Positions 58,771 to 64,000 of a DNA stretch of 64,000 bases are shown here, piece after piece (the first letter of the stretch is position 1; each line of letters opens with the position of its first letter). A model generated the notes under the pieces. The model was not told the DNA's origin and made no database searches. It saw only the letters and a list, made by a program, of their open reading frames with translations. Source of the stretch: Epiperipatus broadwayi (Eukaryota > Onychophora > Udeonychophora > Euonychophora > Peripatidae); contig JAQFVV010012396.1 in assembly GCA_028023455.1 (NCBI GenBank), positions 3,726,156-3,790,155 on the forward strand, in the 5' to 3' direction. The position numbers were made by a program, and so were the translations under genes.

Positions 58771-61319
58771 TTCTTATAAATTATAAAGTAATAAAATATT
58801 GATTGCTATTAATAATACAATCTAATGTCTCAAAAGTTACTCAGTTCTAAGATCAATCCAATGTTCGTTTCCAAATATGTATCTATTTTTAGGTGGATGA
58901 TAAAATTTTTTGGATAGATAATCTGGCTTTATGCATAGGTGTCAATATAATACCTGAGAAAATGCAATTATAATAAAAGTTTGTTATTGTCACTGATATA
59001 AAAATTCACTATACATCTAAGGATGACAATTTTGAAGTTTACTATTATTTTTTAATGATAAACCACCATAAAATAATCAAGGTATCACTGATTTTGTTAT
59101 TGTAAGTTGAATCTTTCTTCAGCAGAAAAATCATTTCTAACAACAAACATCAATTAATTAAATGCTTTTTTAAAGCAATGATTCCAATATTGGTGTCCCT
59201 TTTGATGCAAACAAGAAATATGTTTTTTGTTTATAATGCCCTTTTTTTAAAGAGTAACAATATATTTTTGTTTCTTCCAGAGATTTATCACTTCTACAAG
59301 AAATAATCATGATATGCTTTTTTGTATTTATTATTTGCAGATGATCTAGTTTGTTGCAGCTTATACATTAAAATCAGAACTTGTCTCATCTCAGAAGATA
59401 GATTTTTAATTATTTTATTTTATTTTGTATTTCAATCATATACATCAAATTTGTCTCTAAACAGTAAGAAATTTACATATTTTACTTATTTTAAATGATT
59501 TGTGATAACTATTAAACTTTTTTTATATTTATAAGTAATGTTAAAAATAAATTGATTAGAATGTTTGTTTGGGTTTATTCTAATTTAGCTTTTGGGAAAT
59601 CAAGAAAAAAAAATTAGAAAATATAAAAATGTGGCTAGAGAAGATTGGTAAAGACAAGTTGGATGGAAAAAATATTAATGAACAGATATGTAAAGAAATC
59701 AATATGGAAAATTGAGGAACATTAAATTCCTGGGACATGTTTCATAATATATTCTTCTATGATATATTTTGCAAAAAAGATTCAGAGGTAGGTAAAATAT
59801 ATCTTACCTTAAAAATATGATTGGTAAAATGAAATGTAGATAATATTATGCAATAATAAAAAAGGATAAAGAGAGAAGAATGTGGTTGCCAACACAAAGT
59901 ATTGTTTTTAATAATTGAGGTTAATAAATATTGTCATTGGCTGAGTAGTTTGAAAGCAAATGCATAATTAAAAATAAATTATTGAATTAAAATTAATTTT
60001 ATAACTTAATTTTTGACAAAAATTATTAACATTTATAACTAAATAAACCAATAGTATTCTTTTAATCACTAACTCTCCACATTCTTTACCTTACTACCTG
60101 CTACCATTTAATGTAGTAAAGTGTCTGGGTCATCAGACATTTTTCATATCATCAGTCATTGTCTATGCAACAACATTTTCATTCTTTAATTGTATATTTA
60201 ATTGTAATCATCTTTTTGTTTATTTTTTTATCCTCAAGTTAGATTTTGCATATCTATTTATAAATACAGGCAGTAATAATGGGGAATAATGGATGTAGAG
60301 TTTATAATATATTGTGACGGAAACTGGAAAATAATTATCTACATCAGAAATCATGTATTATCTATTTTCTTTTTTAAAAACATTATTTTATTTATTTATC
60401 TGACAATTTATTCTATATATTTCTAATTAATTATTTATTTCAAATAACTGCTTTAATAGCTTACTGCATGGTAAAGACCAGTGCAAATATTTCACAATTC
60501 TGCAAAAAGGTGATTCTCACTCAGCAGAATGCTTACATGTGATATACTGAAATAGTGAATATTATATTTCAGTGCAATGGTATGTATGTGTTGGAAAGTT
60601 TAATTTAACCTTGTTACACTCAAAATAGCTTTTTATATTTATGTACTGCTTTTTTCAGATGAAACTGCATGTAATAAAATGTGAATTTCATACCACATTC
60701 AAATATTTATTAATACTATTAATCAGTGGAATAAATTCCTATATCTAAAATATGTAATATCTATAAAAGCAATTTGTATTAATTTCGTCTTTAGATTAAG
60801 AAATGATTCTAATTTGTTTTGAAACTTCAGTTTTATTGTAGTTTTATAAAGAATGTTGATTAGATTTTTATAAAATAGAGAAATTTACTAGCCTTATTTT
60901 CTAAATTATATAATCCTATATAAATAAATGCCTTAAGTTATCGGTATAGATTTATAAATTTTCCGATCTGTTAGCTAATTTCTATTAAAAATGTATATTT
61001 GTTGTACTATATATACCTAATAAAATGCATAATAATTTAAATATCAATGGGATAAAAGGTTAAAATATTTTTCATATATTATTGAATGTATTTGATCATG
61101 TGCAACATACTTTTATAAGTTGGATAAAACATGCAAGAACATTATCTTTATAAAGAAGGTAAATTCATTAATATATATATATATATATATATATTGTAAC
61201 CATATATTTTAGCATAAAATATAATCATTGATGTAACTAGTATAAAAAATTTCTCTGTCTTCTTTGGTGATTTGATTGGCTTGATTTGCACTTTGAACAG
61301 ATTACTCTCTTATTTGCAC
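58771..61319. other. Gene-free AT-rich stretch
   Basis: (TA)n at about 61171-61194; otherwise no supportable feature. Confidence 0.55.
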
Positions 61320-61625
61320 TTTACGTATGCGTCTCAATGTAAAAAAAAAAGAAAAGAGCGCGAATTTAAGAACAGATCATCTGTTAGTTTGCTTTTGGAG
61401 GGAAAGAAAAAAGAAAAGAAAATGGTAAAAAGGCAAATGGTGTAATTTTGATAAGCTTATTTAAAATAGTGAATAAGTAAACGGATTACCACTAATTTTC
61501 TATAAACATAAAAATAACATCGTGGTATTTAATTATAAGATGAATTGCTAAATTTAAAAGTCTGTTCAAGTCAGCTGGCCAAGTGGATCAAATCACCGGT
61601 AATAATTTCCAATATTACATTTAAA
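61320..61625 (+). promoter_or_regulatory. Possible promoter / 5' UTR ahead of a candidate first exon
   Basis: CpG dinucleotides, rare elsewhere in the window, cluster here: ACGTATGCGTCTC (61323-61335), GAGCGCGAAT (about 61357), ATCGTGG, CACCGGT and TGTCGGAG. No TATA box or initiator can be pinned down. The call rests on composition and on the candidate coding start that follows, so it is tentative. Confidence 0.3.
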
Positions 61626-61669
61626 ATGTCGGAGCTTCCCAGTTTAAAAGAATTAATTGCAAGAATTTG
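61626..61669 (+). CDS. Candidate first coding exon, product unknown
   Basis: ATG at 61626 opens a short frame reading MSELPSLKELIARI and then TG, followed directly by GTATGT (61670-61675), a strong splice-donor match. The exon would end in phase 2. The frame is also open upstream but has no earlier ATG, so this ATG is the natural start. The peptide has a mixed, protein-like composition unlike the AT-driven frames in this window and lies just after a CpG-containing segment. A first exon of an ordinary host gene running to the right is the simplest reading. No second exon was recognised up to 64000, which would mean a long first intron. I do not recognise the protein; a resemblance of LPSLKELI to the N-terminus of mitochondrial rRNA dimethyltransferase (TFB1M) is too short to use. 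Confidence 0.3.
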
Positions 61670-61675
61670 GTATGT

Positions 61676-62856
61676 TTTAAAATGTTTATTGTTCTACAAT
61701 TTGGAAAATTTAAATAAGTATTTTAATTACAGAAGTTTTATAAATATGAAAATTTGTTTTTTAAAAAAGAAGTTTAAATTAAAGTAAAACGTTAAAATTA
61801 TCAACATAGTTTAATATTTCCGTTTCTAATTCTAATAAAAATATAGTATTGATTGATATTTAACTTTATAATGCCAGTAATATATTTGCTAGTTAATTTG
61901 TTTGCCATTTGGATAATAAACAGTCTTCAAATAATTGATCAAGGCTATTTTCTAATTTTATCGTCAGTTTGGAATGATTAAATTAATTGCTGTAATTATT
62001 ATTCCTAGACTTAAGCGTGGATAAATAAATATTTAGCATGGATGTGATAAACTTGGAACATTTTTGATAGAGAAATGTAGAAATTAATAACTTATGAAAA
62101 ACATTTTCATTTAAATTCTGCGAGTCATGTCTTAAAATTGTTTCATGTTTATGGAGCCACGTAAAAATCGTTAATCTAATAGTGATTATAATAACTAACA
62201 AATGGATAAAATTGCATGTATGGAATTCAACTATAATTATAGCTATTACTTCGTACATTTATTGTTCGACACATCGTACATGGATTTCACGGATCATATT
62301 TGTAGTTATAAAATGCTATACAATCTAATTTGTGACATACACACCTGCTAAAATTCATGTATTGAACTATAAAATGCTATACATTTAATTTATATCACAC
62401 ACACACCTGTTAGATTTATGTAGTTGATGAATAATTCATTACTTTAATTTTATCGTTATATGAACTTGCATGTGAAGTTCATAAGTTATATTTTATTAAG
62501 TTTAAATTAATAGGGGTTGAATAAAATACTTATTCAAAAGAATAGCGCTTGCGAAAAAGCTTGAAAAGTACTAAATGAATTCATGAGATGTATCAATCTT
62601 TGTGGGATATTTTTGTGAGTCTTTCCAGATTTATATTCCGATACTAATATTACTTATATTATATTACATATGTTTTATTTTAAGCAAGATAAGTTAGTAC
62701 ATTAGTTGTCCTGATTAGTGTAACATTTTATTATGCAAGAACTCACATTTGCTAAAGTGTTAGTGTTTTCTGAACGATCAGAATAACTGAGGGGGATGAT
62801 TTTGCACTTTAATGTGAAGTAAATAGTAATGTTGTTTTATAATGTTGAAAGGCATT
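61676..62856. other. No gene recognised; possible intron
   Basis: AT-rich but with more CpG than the rest of the window. A short direct repeat, TATAAAATGCTATACA, occurs at about 62307-62322 and 62370-62385, with ACACACCTG after each. The minus-strand frame 61983-62258 has no domain. Confidence 0.4.
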
Positions 62857-62946
62857 AATCTGTGCCGGTGGTTAATCCGCAGATTATTTAATTGCCATTT
62901 TTTGTATTTTACACTCATTCCAGCGCTGGTGGTTAATCCGCGGAAT
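62857..62946 (+). repeat. Duplicated GGTGGTTAATCCGC motif with different flanking stems
   Basis: GGTGGTTAATCCGC occurs exactly at 62867-62880 and 62928-62941, 61 bp apart. The first is enclosed by AATCTG/CAGATT (62857-62862 and 62880-62885), the second by ATTCC/GGAAT (62917-62921 and 62942-62946). The motif is constant while the short inverted flanks differ. TAATCC is also the core site of Bicoid/Otx/Pitx-type homeodomains. A degenerate third relative, GTGTATCAATCCAC, is at about 62976-62989. Confidence 0.6.
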
Positions 62947-64000
62947 TGTGTAATTATACGTATTACTTTATGATGGTGTATCAATCCACAAAGCGTTTAG
63001 TATTATTTAATTCCTATGTGTAGATGAACGCATCCACAGGAATATGTTTTACTTCATAGATATAAGTTGGGCAAAGTATTTCAGTTAATCTGCTAAATCA
63101 TCTTCTTCCATTTTTAAGCATAGTTCATAAGTTAGATCATCAAATTGTAGCAGGACATTCTATTCAAGTTACTTCGTAATAATTAACTGTCGGTTGATTA
63201 TTATTTACCGGAGTGTAAGTTTAAATTTTCATTTTATTTAATGATTGCATTATAGCTAAATCCTACAGATATAATATTATTTATTATATTATTATAATTT
63301 TACGGTATGGATTTATTGAATCTGGAAATGATGTTAAATACTTCATGAGTTGATGTTGAATTTAGTATAATTTGCTCAAGATTCATTATATCAAATTGAA
63401 ATAAGGTATGATTAGGTTTTTTAAAACCGTACCTATGATATGTTATTGAAGAAAGTCGATGGAATTATAATTTATTTATTTTATTTGTTTATTTATGTCT
63501 TTAATCATAACATTAGAATTAATTACTTATAATTCATAAATTTGTAAATAAACGTTGATTTATAATTAAACTTACTGTGCCCTTGCTATGTGTCATTCGT
63601 AAAATCAGAAATCATAAACCTTGGATAGAGCATACATTGAAATACATACTATCGTCAACATGATATAAAAGTTTAGTGATATTTTGAAAAGAAAACATTT
63701 GGATGTTTTCGTCTTTGGTAGTTTATGATGTGTGAGGTACAATAAAATCCCATTTACCTTTTCCATCATTTTGGCTTTGCGTAGTTGATTCTAGTATACA
63801 ATATAAATTAATTATTAGACTTGTAAACAGATTTACCAAATAATGATATGATTGAATATATTTACTTAACATTTTAAATTGTCATTTGTCAGTATAAAAA
63901 GAGTCTCAGTGATATAGTAAACTATAAAAAAGAACCCAAGTATTTATGTTTATTTATTGCAAAGCTTTACCTGGACTAGCATTTGTATTAAAAATCATAT
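62947..64000. other. No gene recognised
   Basis: AT-rich sequence with modest CpG. No exon, RNA gene or named repeat supported. Confidence 0.5.

Noticed and set aside
1-64000. CRISPR array, operon, phage or plasmid features
   Set aside because: No regularly spaced repeats with unique spacers, no Shine-Dalgarno-led gene clusters and no bacterial-type genes; the content is eukaryotic repeat DNA.

Overview
This is a very AT-rich, repeat-dense stretch of an animal nuclear genome. Nothing looks prokaryotic. There is no operon, no CRISPR array, no rRNA and no intact protein-coding gene. The long (AT)n, (AAT)n and (TAG)n tracts, the APE-type non-LTR retrotransposon, the tRNA-derived short repeats, the small hAT-like element and the many fold-back elements suggest an invertebrate, perhaps a coleoid cephalopod mollusc. 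That assignment is inference from style, not from a diagnostic gene. Most of the window is probably intergenic or intronic.

Layout. 1-5.8 kb: AT-rich sequence with microsatellites, one hairpin element (3177-3484) and an antisense LINE fragment (3673-4035). 5.8-6.44 kb: a low-complexity block of homopolymers. 6.6-14.2 kb: a dense cluster of inverted-repeat elements (6608-6873, 7781-8026, 10050-10155, 12698-13140, 13871-14218), a 287-bp hAT-like MITE (8823-9109) and a tandem duplication. 16.7-18.4 kb: faint remains that may be another retrotransposon. 18.4-23.2 kb: one nearly full-length but frameshifted LINE (endonuclease, reverse transcriptase, C-terminal zinc motif), bounded on both sides by (TAG)n microsatellite. 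23-41 kb: mostly featureless, with tRNA-like repeats, two more members of the 6.6-kb hairpin family and small duplications. 41.9-45.6 kb: decayed repeats. 46.9-57.8 kb: a dispersed repeat present twice, a further hairpin element (50353-50652) and long (AT)n tracts. 58.7-64 kb: more CpG-containing sequence with a candidate first coding exon at 61626-61669 followed by a GTATGT donor, and a duplicated GGTTAATCC motif.

The most interesting signal is a group of at least seven non-autonomous elements with one shared architecture: a long hairpin whose outer end abuts one copy of a 12-15 bp direct repeat (target-site duplication), then an unpaired tail of about 33-77 bp, then the second copy of the direct repeat. 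Five lie on the + strand and two on the - strand. Three of them, with unrelated hairpin bodies, carry TGTGCTT 20-24 nt from the tail end. Two copies of one family in opposite orientation share both hairpin and tail. This is what a LINE-mobilised retroposon with a hairpin body would look like. Several of these and related fragments also carry CTGATGA...GAAA, the core of hammerhead ribozymes. The LINE at 18.6-23 kb, which appears to use (TAG)n as its target, is the second main finding.
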